Shown here one piece after another: positions 24,501-33,490 of a stretch of DNA of 64,000 nucleotides (the first letter of the stretch is position 1; every line of letters begins with the position of its first letter). The translations under genes and the position numbers were made by a program. The stretch covers positions 11,641 through 75,640 of the forward strand of contig JBGTHP010000010.1 in assembly GCA_041746105.1 (NCBI GenBank), in the 5' to 3' direction. This DNA is from JBFHRE01 sp041746105. Its GTDB lineage: Bacteria > Actinomycetota > Acidimicrobiia > Spongiisociales > ZC4RG35. The notes below the pieces were generated by a model. That model ran no database searches. It had not been told where the DNA came from and saw nothing but the letters and a program-made list of their open reading frames with translations.

Positions 24501-25223
24501 TCAGCGCGACCTGGTGGTGGCCGGCTCCAAGGATTGATCGCGGTAATCGAATCGGATGGTTTCGATGACCTCTGCGGCCCGGCTCCCGCCCTTTTCGAGG
24601 TCGACCAGATGGGCAGCACAAGACTCGTTCGCCAGAACGTAAACCCGCCCAAGCCGCGCGCCTTCCTCGGTCCTCGCCTCGTGCACCCACACCTCGCCAC
24701 CTCTGACTTTTGCCCCTCGATGTCTTGGAATGATCGATGGATCGCTGGCGATCGAGCGAACCGTGACACCAAACGTGGAAGGAATACTGTTGAGGGCTCC
24801 AAAAACCCGCAATGAATTACCCGAACCCGCCCTGGGTCTGATCTGAAAGCCTCTCAGACCGTCGCTCAGGTGTAGCTCTTCGAGCAGCCGGACGAAAGGA
24901 TCGAGGCTCGCCACCTTGCCGTGAACGAACGTCGACATCTCGTGATAACGCGAGGTGAGAAGAAGAGTTGATCCAGTTTCTTCCTCGTAGGCCGCAATCC
25001 GCGAACCGCGATACTCGCCTTCAAGGGCGAGTGTGCTCGGGGTGTCTGGCTCGCTCAGACTCACAGCCTCGAACGATCCTGCCGCTCCCGTCGTGAGGCG
25101 GTAGGTGGAGCCGCGCATCGTCAGGGTCGAAACAAAGGCCCAGGGACCGATGAAACCTGCTGGGTTGTCGAGCACAGAGACGACTGTCCCATCGGGGCCA
25201 ACCGCTTCTTCATGGCTGGTCAT
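24501..25223 (-). CDS. hypothetical protein, first gene of the Cys-rich-protein cluster
   Basis: A 240-residue soluble protein, rich in beta-strand-like segments (GTVVSVLDNPAGFIGPWAFVSTLT, GSTYRLTTGAAGSFEAVSL, FGVTVRSIASDPSIIPRHRGAKV). It has a single Cys, no signal peptide and no membrane helix. I recognise no family. ATG 25223 is chosen because the family-like part begins there; the frame continues to 25697 into the antisense of leuS. It heads the reverse-strand cluster of five genes and is divergent from leuS. Confidence 0.55.
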   Translation of the reverse strand: MTSHEEAVGPDGTVVSVLDNPAGFIGPWAFVSTLTMRGSTYRLTTGAAGSFEAVSLSEPDTPSTLALEGEYRGSRIAAYEEETGSTLLLTSRYHEMSTFVHGKVASLDPFVRLLEELHLSDGLRGFQIRPRAGSGNSLRVFGALNSIPSTFGVTVRSIASDPSIIPRHRGAKVRGGEVWVHEARTEEGARLGRVYVLANESCAAHLVDLEKGGSRAAEVIETIRFDYRDQSLEPATTRSR

Positions 25224-25547
25224 GACACGACCCCAGTTCTGGTCGCAACGCCGCCGACCGGTGAGTCGCGCAAAGAATCGAAACGGAATCCTTCTGACAC
25301 GCGGACCATTCCTTCGGACGTCGCAATGCCATCGAGGTTGCCCTGCCCATATCCGATCAAGCCCCATCTCCCAGTCGTCGATCATCAGGATCAGCCGCGA
25401 ACGTCCGAAAGTCAAGGAAAACGTCAGAAAGTTCAGCACACGTAGCAGGCTCGGTGCTCGCGTCCACAGCCGATCCTCCTTATCGGCAGGAGCCAGGCAT
25501 GGGCAACGAAGCAGAATCACACCCTGATACGCTTTTGGTTCGAACTC
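25224..25547. other. divergent intergenic region between the redox cluster and leuS
   Basis: This 324-bp gap must hold promoters for both the minus-strand cluster and leuS. I see a weak -10-like TACGCT at 25528-25533, 14 bases before the leuS ATG, and no Shine-Dalgarno site for leuS. I looked for a T-box leader (specifier hairpin, antiterminator bulge) and see none. No convincing gene is present on either strand. Confidence 0.4.
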
Positions 25548-27977
25548 ATGGCATACGACTTCCAACACATCGAAACCAAATGGCAGAAACGCTGGGCTGA
25601 CGAACGCACGTTTTCGGTCATCGAGGATGCCACGCGTCCCAAGTTCTACAACGTTTGTATGTACCCGTATCCGTCGGGCGACATCCACATGGGTCACGTT
25701 CGCAACTACACCTACGGCGACCTATTGACTCGTTACAAGACAATGCAGGGGTTCAATGTGTTGTCGCCGATGGGCTGGGATAGCTTCGGCCTGCCGGCCG
25801 AGAACGCAGCCATTCGCACCGGGGTCCATCCGCTCATCTTTACGGAAAACCAGATCGAGCGGATGAAAGCCCAGATCGGGCGTCTCGGAGCGGTCTACGA
25901 CTGGGACCGAGAACTTGCCGTCCATCGCCCCGACTATTACCGATGGGATCAATGGCTGTTCCTCGAACTCTATGACCGCGGTCTGGCCTACAAAAAGAAC
26001 GCTCCCGTCAACTGGTGCCCGAATGATCAGACGGTGCTCGCCAACGAACAAGTGGTCGATGGGTTGTGCGAACGCTGCGACGGCGTGGTCATCAAACGCG
26101 ACCTCGACCAGTGGTTTTTCAAGATCACCGACTTTGCCCAGCGCCTGCTCGACGACCTCGAAGGCCTCGAGTGGCCGGAGCGGGTTGTCACGATGCAGCG
26201 GAACTGGATCGGGCGCTCGGAAGGTTGTCAGTTCTCGATGAGTGTTTCTGGGACAGACCACTCCTTTGAGGTCTACACCACCCGCCCCGACACGGTTTTC
26301 GGGATGACATTTGCGGTTCTTGCGCCCGAGCATCCACTCGTGGAGCAGTTGATCTCGGGCTCGCCACGTGAAGAAGAAGCACGCCTGTATATCGATCGCG
26401 CTCGGAACGCCTCCGAGATCGAACGCCTCTCGGAAGGTGAAAAAACCGGGGTCTATCTCGGGTACGACGCCGTGAACCCGGTCAACGGGCGATTGGTTCC
26501 GATCTACATCGCCGATTACGTCCTGATGGGTTATGGAACCGGGGCGATCATGGCGGTGCCCGGCCAGGATCAACGCGACTGGGACTTCGCTTCACGTTAT
26601 GGCATCGAGATCATCCGAACGGTCGAACCCCCGGCGGGATGGGACGGTAAGGCATACACCGGCGACGGACCTTGCATCAATTCGGGTTTCCTCGACGGCT
26701 TGGCGATGGTCGAAGCAAAAGCCAGGATCATCGACTGGTTCGAGTCAGAAGGACTGGGTCGAGGGACGGTCAACTTCAGGCTCCGCGACTGGTTGATCTC
26801 GCGTCAGCGTTATTGGGGATGTCCGATCCCGATCATCAATTGCCCCGACTGCGGTCTGGTGCCGGTGCCCCGCGATCAGTTGCCGGTCATCCATCCCGAA
26901 GTCGAGGACTACGCGCCTGCGGGACGCTCTCCGCTGGCTGGTGTCCCCGAGTTCGTCTTCGTCGAATGTCCCGAGTGTGGTGGACCGGCCGAGCGCGAAA
27001 CCGACACGATGGACACTTTTGTGGATTCATCCTGGTACTTCCTTCGATACGCCGACGCCAGGAACGAAGACGTGATCTTCGACCCCGAGAAGGTGGCTTA
27101 TTGGATGCCGGTCGATCAGTACATCGGTGGTGTGGAACACGCCGTTCTGCATCTGCTCTACGCAAGGTTCATCACCAAGTTCTTCCACGACGTCGGAATG
27201 GTCGATGTCGTTGAGCCGTTCGCCAAACTCTTCACCCAGGGAATGATCGTGTTGTCGGGCGGCAAGATGTCGAAGTCTCGCGGAAACGTGGTTGCTCCAG
27301 ACGAGTTCTTCGAATCGCATGGGGCCGACGCTCTGCGGCTGTATCACTTGTTCATGGGCCCGCCGACCGACGGAGCGGTTTGGAACGACAGCGGAGTCGA
27401 CGGCACCGCGCGATTCCTTGACCGCGTCTGGCGGATTGCAGTGGGTGAGTTTGCGCAGACCGAGGAGCGAGAGGAGTCCGCAGCCGATTCCGAGATCTTG
27501 GCGGATGCCCATAGAACTCTTCAGAAGGTGACGTCCGACATCGATCGCTTCGCCTTCAACACGGCGGTGGCGGCCCAGATGGAGTTCTCGAATTCTCTGT
27601 CCGCCTACCTGCATGCCGGTGGGCGCACTCAGACCCTTCGTGAATGTGTTCGGCTCCAGCTGTTGATGCTGGCGCCGATGGCGCCTCATATCGCCCATGA
27701 ATTGTGGGAATTGGTCGGATACGGAGGTTTGCTCGCGGTCGAGCCGTGGCCGCGATGGGATCCAGAATTGGTGAAGAGGGACACGGTCACCATGGTTGTC
27801 CAGGTCAACGGCAAGGTGCGAGACAAGTTGGAGGTTTCTGTCGATGTCACAGCAGAGGAAGCCGAGGCGGTGGCACGTGCTCTCGCCAAGATCCAGCCAT
27901 GGCTCGAAGGGGCAACCGTCCGCAAGGTCATCGTCCGCCCGCCCACTCTCGTCAACATCGTGGTTGCCAACGATTGA
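25548..27977 (+). CDS. leuS: leucyl-tRNA synthetase
   Basis: An 809-residue class Ia synthetase. The HIGH-type motif is PYPSGDIHMGHVRNY (about 40), the editing domain has the TTRPDTVFGMTF and GTGAIMAVPGQDQRDWDF motifs, a zinc-like insert carries CPDCG and CPECGG, and the KMSKS motif is GGKMSKSRGNVV (about 570). It charges tRNA-Leu and hydrolyses misacylated products. Length is normal. The start ATG 25548 has no ribosome binding site. Confidence 0.97.
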   Translation: MAYDFQHIETKWQKRWADERTFSVIEDATRPKFYNVCMYPYPSGDIHMGHVRNYTYGDLLTRYKTMQGFNVLSPMGWDSFGLPAENAAIRTGVHPLIFTENQIERMKAQIGRLGAVYDWDRELAVHRPDYYRWDQWLFLELYDRGLAYKKNAPVNWCPNDQTVLANEQVVDGLCERCDGVVIKRDLDQWFFKITDFAQRLLDDLEGLEWPERVVTMQRNWIGRSEGCQFSMSVSGTDHSFEVYTTRPDTVFGMTFAVLAPEHPLVEQLISGSPREEEARLYIDRARNASEIERLSEGEKTGVYLGYDAVNPVNGRLVPIYIADYVLMGYGTGAIMAVPGQDQRDWDFASRYGIEIIRTVEPPAGWDGKAYTGDGPCINSGFLDGLAMVEAKARIIDWFESEGLGRGTVNFRLRDWLISRQRYWGCPIPIINCPDCGLVPVPRDQLPVIHPEVEDYAPAGRSPLAGVPEFVFVECPECGGPAERETDTMDTFVDSSWYFLRYADARNEDVIFDPEKVAYWMPVDQYIGGVEHAVLHLLYARFITKFFHDVGMVDVVEPFAKLFTQGMIVLSGGKMSKSRGNVVAPDEFFESHGADALRLYHLFMGPPTDGAVWNDSGVDGTARFLDRVWRIAVGEFAQTEEREESAADSEILADAHRTLQKVTSDIDRFAFNTAVAAQMEFSNSLSAYLHAGGRTQTLRECVRLQLLMLAPMAPHIAHELWELVGYGGLLAVEPWPRWDPELVKRDTVTMVVQVNGKVRDKLEVSVDVTAEEAEAVARALAKIQPWLEGATVRKVIVRPPTLVNIVVAND

Positions 27978-28026
27978 CGGGCTGAGAGGACACGGTATTC
28001 AACCCTGACCGGTTTCGCGTTCGCCC

Positions 28027-28839
28027 TTACGGGATGACAACGTTGGAGAGGTCGTCCTCGTTGGGTGGGTATTGCATGTCGAGCCCCTCCAGGGTTCGCA
28101 CGATGGTGGAGGCGATGACCAAGTCGCGATACCACTTGCGATTCGCCGGCACGACATACCACGGCGCATGTTCGGTAGAGGTGAGCGTGAGAGCCGTCTC
28201 GAACGCATCCTGGTAGTGATCCCAGCGCTTGCGTTCGGCGAGGTCGCCAACGTCGAACTTCCAGTGTTTCGCCGGATCATCCAGGCGGGCCTGGAGGCGC
28301 CGTCGTTGTTCATCCTTCGAAATGTGTAGGAAGAACTTGAGGATGGTGGTTCCTTCGTCAGTTAGAAGGCGCTCGAAATCGTTGATGTGGGCGTAGCGTT
28401 TCGACCATCGGTCCTCCGGTACCAGGTCATGAACTCTCACGACCAAGACGTCCTCATAGTGAGATCGGTTGAAAACGGCGATCTGACCGTCGCCGGGAAC
28501 ATGACGATGCACTCTCCACAGATAGTCATGGGCCAGTTCGCGCTCGGTTGGCCTTCTGAACCCTGTGACCTGGACTCCCTGAGGGTTCACTCCCTCGAAA
28601 ACACGCCGGATTACTCCGTCCTTGCCACCGGTGTCCATCGCCTGGAGGACCACCAGCAACCGGTGCTTTTTCTCGGCCCACAAGAGTTGTTGAAGATCGG
28701 CCAGGCGACGCCGGAGCAGTTTCAGCGCCTCGCGTCCGCGTGGTTTGCCGCCGTCGAAATCCCCGGTGCCGTCGGGTCGGCGTTCGGTCAGGCCGGCCGC
28801 CGAGCCGGGGTTCACCAGATACGACCGCGTCTCGATCAA
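28027..28839 (-). CDS. ppk2: polyphosphate kinase 2 family protein
   Basis: A 270-residue PPK2 kinase. Walker A is AMDTGGKDG (about 66), Walker B-like region FNRSHYEDVLVVRVHD (about 122), and the lid helix is RRRLQARLDDPAKHWKF (about 183). It transfers phosphate between polyphosphate and nucleotides; which nucleotide state it favours cannot be read safely from sequence. The start is TTG 28839, five bases after GAGG. It is convergent with leuS and its upstream neighbour on the same strand is the coiled-coil gene, 31 bp away. Confidence 0.88.
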   Translation of the reverse strand: MIETRSYLVNPGSAAGLTERRPDGTGDFDGGKPRGREALKLLRRRLADLQQLLWAEKKHRLLVVLQAMDTGGKDGVIRRVFEGVNPQGVQVTGFRRPTERELAHDYLWRVHRHVPGDGQIAVFNRSHYEDVLVVRVHDLVPEDRWSKRYAHINDFERLLTDEGTTILKFFLHISKDEQRRRLQARLDDPAKHWKFDVGDLAERKRWDHYQDAFETALTLTSTEHAPWYVVPANRKWYRDLVIASTIVRTLEGLDMQYPPNEDDLSNVVIP

Positions 28840-28870
28840 GCTTGCCTCATCGAATGCGAGGCTACCTCGG

Positions 28871-29494
28871 TCAGCGGGTTGGGCGACTGGCCTTGGCCCA
28901 GATGTCGGCTTCTTCGATTCCGAGCTTCGGCAGTTGCGACGGGCGCCTCGCCCGGAAAGCCTGAGGATTGGACTGTACCGGCTCGTTGATCGCCACTGTC
29001 AGCTCGGTGGGTTCGGTCGGCCCGCTCTGTCGGAGACGGGTCATCTGATCGAGCATTGTTCGAGCCTTGTGCTCGGTTTCTGCCATCAGCTGTTCCGACT
29101 CGCGCCGCGCAGCCATTCGAATCTCGTGAGCTTCACGCCTGGTTTGTTCAAGCAACTCGGTGGAGCGCAGGCGCCCTTCTTCGAGGGCTGCAGCTCGCAG
29201 GAGGTCTGCGTCGGCTTCGGCCGTGCGCCCGATCTCGCGAGCGCGTTCTGCCACTTCTTTGGCGAGTCGAGCGGAGTCGTCGAGGATTTTTCTGCGCTTG
29301 TCCCGTGCCTCGCCGACGATGGCCTCTGCCGCGCCGGTGGCTGCCTGGTACCGCTCGAGTTCCTGGCGGATGCTCTGGATCTGCTGTTCGAGGGAGACGA
29401 TGCGCCGTCCGTTGGCCGAAAGCTCCTCGATTCTGGATCGAGCCCCCTCCAACGCGAATCGAAGCTGCTGAACTTCGTCATGGACCGCATCCAC
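28871..29494 (-). CDS. coiled-coil protein (DivIVA-like helical)
   Basis: A 207-residue protein whose first ~160 residues are continuous charged coiled coil (LRFALEGARSRIEELSANG through ARRESEQLMAETEHKARTML), followed by a Pro-containing polar tail. It resembles the ATP-synthase-b-like/DivIVA-like helical proteins of actinobacteria and the protein at 745-1659, but lacks the N-terminal DivIVA motif. GTG 29494 is preceded by GGGAGG at eight bases; the TTG at 29527 is less likely. Function unknown. Confidence 0.62.
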   Translation of the reverse strand: MDAVHDEVQQLRFALEGARSRIEELSANGRRIVSLEQQIQSIRQELERYQAATGAAEAIVGEARDKRRKILDDSARLAKEVAERAREIGRTAEADADLLRAAALEEGRLRSTELLEQTRREAHEIRMAARRESEQLMAETEHKARTMLDQMTRLRQSGPTEPTELTVAINEPVQSNPQAFRARRPSQLPKLGIEEADIWAKASRPTR

Positions 29495-29622
29495 TCTTAT
29501 TGCCTCCCTGTTGCTCCTGATGAACAACGTAGTTCGAAAGACCTATTTCGCAACCTCCTGTTTTGTGTCGCTCTGATGGTGTAGAACCGAGGTCGATCGA
29601 CGGCGGGGAAAAGGGAAGTGCG

Positions 29623-30255
29623 ATGACCGACCCTGTAGTCGAACCCGAGCAATCTCGAACTCGGCTCGATCGTCTGGTGACGAGTGGTATGCGCCAGTCG
29701 ATCGAGACACTCGCAAGTCGCCTGGTACCGGCAGCTGCGGCCATTGTCGCGATCGTCGTTGGGGTCGCAGTGGGTGGACCGCTTCTGAATCGCGCTCCGG
29801 CGGCGCCCGAATCAGAGACTGTGGTCAGCGGGCTCACGCCGGACCCTGGCGAAATCACGGTCCATGTCGGAGGGATGGTTGTGTCACCCGGTCTGATCGC
29901 CCTTCCCGCAGGCGCCAGGGTCGCCGACGCCATCTCTGCGGCCGGCGGTTTTGCCCCCGGTGCCGGTCTTGCCGGTTTGAATCTGGCCAGACCGCTCGTC
30001 GATGGGGAATTGGTTCAGGTGGGCGCACTTGGTGATGAACCGGTGGTGGGCACGGAAGATGGGCTGCTGCGACTCAACGTCGCCGACGCAGGAGAACTCG
30101 AAGGCCTCCCCGGGGTGGGACCAGTTCTCGCACAACGAATCCTCCAGTATCGCGAAAAAAACGGGCCGTTTTCCGAAGTGGAGGATCTGCTGTCGGTGCC
30201 GGGGATCGGAGCCAGCAAACTCGAGGCAATCAGGCCTTTGGTCCAGGTGCCGTGA
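29623..30255 (+). CDS. comEA: competence protein ComEA, DNA-binding
   Basis: A 210-residue protein with an N-terminal membrane anchor (about 33-50), an SLBB-like domain (ITVHVGGMVVSPGLIALPAGARVADAISAAGGF) and a C-terminal double helix-hairpin-helix (GLLRLNVADAGELEGLPGVG and LLSVPGIGASKLEAIRPL). It binds incoming double-stranded DNA outside the membrane. ATG 29623 follows AAGGGAAG. Its stop overlaps the comEC start as GTGA. Confidence 0.9.
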   Translation: MTDPVVEPEQSRTRLDRLVTSGMRQSIETLASRLVPAAAAIVAIVVGVAVGGPLLNRAPAAPESETVVSGLTPDPGEITVHVGGMVVSPGLIALPAGARVADAISAAGGFAPGAGLAGLNLARPLVDGELVQVGALGDEPVVGTEDGLLRLNVADAGELEGLPGVGPVLAQRILQYREKNGPFSEVEDLLSVPGIGASKLEAIRPLVQVP

Positions 30256-32331
30256 TCAACAGGCCCGGTCGGCCTGCGATTGGTGCTCTGGCGGCGGCGG
30301 CGGCTGTGTGGTTCGGCGTCCTGAGCGAGCCTGGGTTCGCCGTCGTGTGTTCGTTTTTTTCTCGTCGGCGTCGGTCTTGTTGGCCGCAGGTCGATCTTGG
30401 TCGTCGCCGCAGCGATGACCATGGCCGGCGCCGTCACCGCGACGTCCAACCATGGATCGCTCGACCTCGCCGGATCAGTCACCGATATCGAAGCTACGGT
30501 CGTCGCCGACCCGGTCGCGACCAGATACGGGTGGGTAATCGTCATCGGGATCGATGGTCGCAGGGTGGATGCCTTTTTCGATTCCTTTCCTGCGATCGCC
30601 CCCGGGTCGAAGGTTGTGGTCTCGGGGATGGTTCGGCCGCCTGCCCCGCCCAAGCACCTGCAACCATCAATCTCGGTTTCTTCCATGCGCCCAGTCGAGG
30701 GTCCCGGCGTTCTCTATCGACTGGCCAACGCTCTTCGAGGTTATCTATTGGGTCAGATCCGGGCGGAAGAGAGTCGCGGCCGCGGATTACTGGCGGGTTT
30801 CTTGGTGGGGGACACCTCCGAAGTCGCCGGCGCCGACCGAGAGTCAATGCGCCTGAGCGGTCTGTCGCATTTCACCGCAGTGTCAGGGAGCAACGTGGCT
30901 CTGTTTCTCGGTGTTTGGGTGATCGTTCTCGGCCCGCTCGGCCGCGCGCCGCTCCGGCGCCCTGCGTTGGTGATAGCGGGAGTGGTTCTTTTTGCTGCCA
31001 TCACCAGATTCGAGCCCTCGGTCATACGAGCTTCGGCGATGGTCGTAGCGATCATGATCGGCCGGATGCTCGGCGTTGTGGCCGACGGCTGGACCGCGCT
31101 CGGCGCGGGAGTATCCGGAGTGTTGATCGTGCAGCCAGAACTCGGACAGTCGCTCGGGTTTCAATTGTCGGTAGCGGCGACCGTGGCGGTCCTTGGTGGC
31201 TCCCGGCTCATCGAGTTCAGCCCGCGCTGGATGTCCAGCGTCATCTCCGTGACACTCTCGGTGCAAACGGTAGTGGCTCCTCTGCTGCTCATCCGCATTG
31301 GCGAGGTGCCTGCCCTGTCGCCGCTGAGCAACCTCCTTGCGTCACCCCTCGTCGTCGGTGCAACTGTGACAGGCGGGATCGGAGGACTGCTCGGATTCCA
31401 GCCGCTGGTCGCAGTCGGTTCGGTGCTCGCGACGGCGGTGCTCGGGCTGGCGAAGGTTGGGTCCACCTGGCCTCAGATGGGATGGCTCGGACTCGGTTTC
31501 ACCTACGTGTTTGTCCTTTCGCTGCGGTGGTTTCGTGGATCTGCGACGGCGAGGCTGATATCGGCGGCCGCACTCTTGGTGGTTCTGCTGCCAATTGGAG
31601 GCGGCTCGGTACGTCCGGCGGTCGTCTTTTTGGATGTCGGCCAGGGTGATGCGGCGTTGGTGATGACTACGACATTGACCGTGCTCATCGATGGTGGGCC
31701 AGACGAACGAGCACTTCAGGCGGCGCTGAGCCGGTACCGAGTGAGAACCATCGACCTGGTGATCGTCAGCCATTCGCATGCAGACCACATAGAGGGACTG
31801 GCTGCCGTCTTCGGGCGGATTCCGGTCGGCGTAGTGTGGGACGTGATCGAACCGTCCGAGTCGGAATCCGGAGACTGGTTGATAGCGGCCGCAGCGCAAG
31901 CCGGTGTGCCGAGAGTCGCGCCCCCGGTCGGGCACCGGCTAGTGGCGCCAGGTCTTGTTCTCGAGGTCCTCGGTCCGGGGCGAACGTATTCGGATGCCAA
32001 CGACAGATCGCTCGTCGTCCTTGCCGAATTCATGCAGATCAGCGTGTTGTTTTCGGGAGACATCGAGGCGGTGGCGCAAAGGGACATTGACAGTCCCGGG
32101 CACGATGTCATCAAGGTTCCGCACCATGGCTCATCGAGTTCCGACCTCGGGTGGTTGAGCGAGAACGCCGGGCAGGTGGCGGTGGTGTCTTCAGGCGAAA
32201 ACGACTACGGCCATCCCAACCCGGAGGTGGTTGCGACGCTGGTCGAGGCGGGATCGGTGGTGCTGATGACCGACATCGTCGGCGATGTAGTGCTGCGACC
32301 TGACCGGGGCCTGCCGGCGGCTGGGGATTGA
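30252..32331 (+). CDS. comEC: DNA-uptake channel ComEC/Rec2, one-base frameshift near N-terminus
   Basis: The gene starts at GTG 30252, overlapping the comEA stop, with MINRPGRPAIGALAAAAAV. After CSFF the frame must move by one base at a run of seven T (30354-30360) to continue as LVGVGLVGRRSILVVAAAM. With six T the product is one protein of 692 residues. The remaining parts are normal: OB-like N-terminal region, the Competence channel domain (LSHFTAVSGSNVALFLGVWV, about 170) with many helices, and the C-terminal metallo-beta-lactamase-like domain with HSHADH (about 495). A TTG at 30397 opens the downstream frame but would drop the first helices. The shift is a sequencing error, a real mutation, or a phase-variable tract. 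Confidence 0.85.
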
Positions 32332-32561
32332 TTGGATTCGGCCACGGGCAAACTCGCAGCCCAATGGCCTCGTTTGCTGTCGTTCTCAATAGTCATCTTG
32401 CGCAATCTCACCGTCGCTCAGAGTTGCGCCAACTCTCCCCACATCGACCTTGGCCAATCTCGTCGCGGGCGACCAGACATTGGACGCGGAGAACAAAGCC
32501 TGGGTCGGTGGAAGGATCCACGAGCTCATCGCAGACCGCAATTGGTCAGATGCTCCGCCGC
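32332..32561 (+). pseudogene. degraded fragment of an FtsX-type permease gene
   Basis: Bases 32418-32449 match 34346-34377 inside the permease gene at 28 of 32 positions, including TGCGCCAACTCTCCCC, and in one frame both encode ELRQLSPHRP. Flanking bases remain alignable but the frame changes: upstream IVxxxxxTVA against IVRGASVA, downstream LANLVAGDQTLDAENKAWV against ASVVVTRATETLVEANSAKL. No intact frame is left. I read this as the remnant of a duplicated paralogue; a chance match is possible because the exact core is only 16 bases. Confidence 0.35.
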
Positions 32562-33092
32562 TCAGCGACGAATCATCCAAAAAGACACACCCTCAAGACC
32601 GTCGAGCTTTTCGCCCGAGCCGATCCGAGTCCCCTCGACACGCTCAATCGCGAAGGCAGATCCAAACGCCGATTCCACTTGCGTGGTCCGGACATTCGAC
32701 GAGATATCACGTACCTGGCACATCATCAGGAAAGGGGCGCCTGGCGCGCACAAAGAAGCGACATTCTTGACGTAAGCCGCGTGTTGAAATTGTTGCAATC
32801 CGTGGAAGCACCCACGGTCAACCAGAGCATCGAACTTGCTCAGGTGCGAGGTATTCCTACAGATGTCAACGACCTCGAATTGGACTGCTTCGGAGCTTCC
32901 CGGGCCCGTGTGCTCGACGCGAGCTCGTTCGATGGCCGCGCTGGCAAAGTCGATGCCGGTCGGCCGATAGCCCAGATCTGCCAACAGCGACGTCAGCTCG
33001 CCGGTTCCGCACCCGATGTCGAGAATGGTGGCACGGGCCGGCAGCCATCCCGATTTCGCCGCTTCTTCGATCTCCCACGGAAGTTGGTTCAA
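32562..33092 (-). CDS. class I SAM-dependent methyltransferase
   Basis: A protein of at least 176 residues with SAM motif I ILDIGCGTGEL, motif II around YRPTGIDFA, and the motif DALVDRGCFHGL typical of small-molecule methyltransferases of the TehB/thiopurine type. The annotated start is TTG 33092, but family-like sequence (NWEQKWATEGFLPPWHL) continues upstream in frame to about 33140 without any ATG, GTG or TTG. So the true N-terminus is either lost or needs an unusual start. It is convergent with the permease remnant and divergent from the intact permease gene. Confidence 0.65.
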   Translation of the reverse strand: MNQLPWEIEEAAKSGWLPARATILDIGCGTGELTSLLADLGYRPTGIDFASAAIERARVEHTGPGSSEAVQFEVVDICRNTSHLSKFDALVDRGCFHGLQQFQHAAYVKNVASLCAPGAPFLMMCQVRDISSNVRTTQVESAFGSAFAIERVEGTRIGSGEKLDGLEGVSFWMIRR

Positions 33093-33490
33093 ATGCCACG
33101 GCGGGAGAAATCCCTCAGTCGCCCACTTTTGCTCCCAATTCCGCCGGCTGCGCCATCGCCCGGTTCTTGAGACCGAGCCTGCTCATGGCCTGAGACCTGC
33201 CTCAATGGCCTTGCTCATTACGACCCAGTGGTGCATGACGTCTCCGAATTTGGTCGCGGCCGATACCGCGCCCTCAAACCTGACTCTAGCCACCGCCCAT
33301 CTGGTGTGGCGAGAATCTATAGGCGACCTATGACCAGCTTGAACCCCTCGCGCGCCGCCGACTGGGCGACGATCGACATTCTCGTGATCGGCCCTCAGCG
33401 CTAGCCTGAAACGATGTCACCTGTCGCTGCCGGTCGTGGGGTGGGCGGGAGCATCCATCGAACCGCCATCGCCCGCCAAAGTCGCCACGG
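33093..33490. other. 398-bp region between methyltransferase and permease genes
   Basis: The first ~50-90 bp continue the methyltransferase reading frame on the minus strand up to a stop at 33183-33185. The remainder shows no convincing gene; the only start with a short frame is ATG 33330 (24 codons, ends 33404). No ribosome binding site or clear promoter for the permease gene at 33491 is visible. Confidence 0.4.

Noticed and set aside
25224..25547. T-box leader of leuS
   Set aside because: There is no recognisable specifier hairpin, antiterminator or terminator in the interval.
30252..31649. A 465-codon open frame starting at 30252
   Set aside because: Only its first ~35 codons are ComEC-like; the rest is Arg/Ser-rich and out of frame with the strongly conserved comEC coding sequence. 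It is not a separate gene.
33330..33404. A 24-codon open frame before the permease gene
   Set aside because: Too short, no ribosome binding site and no recognisable pattern.
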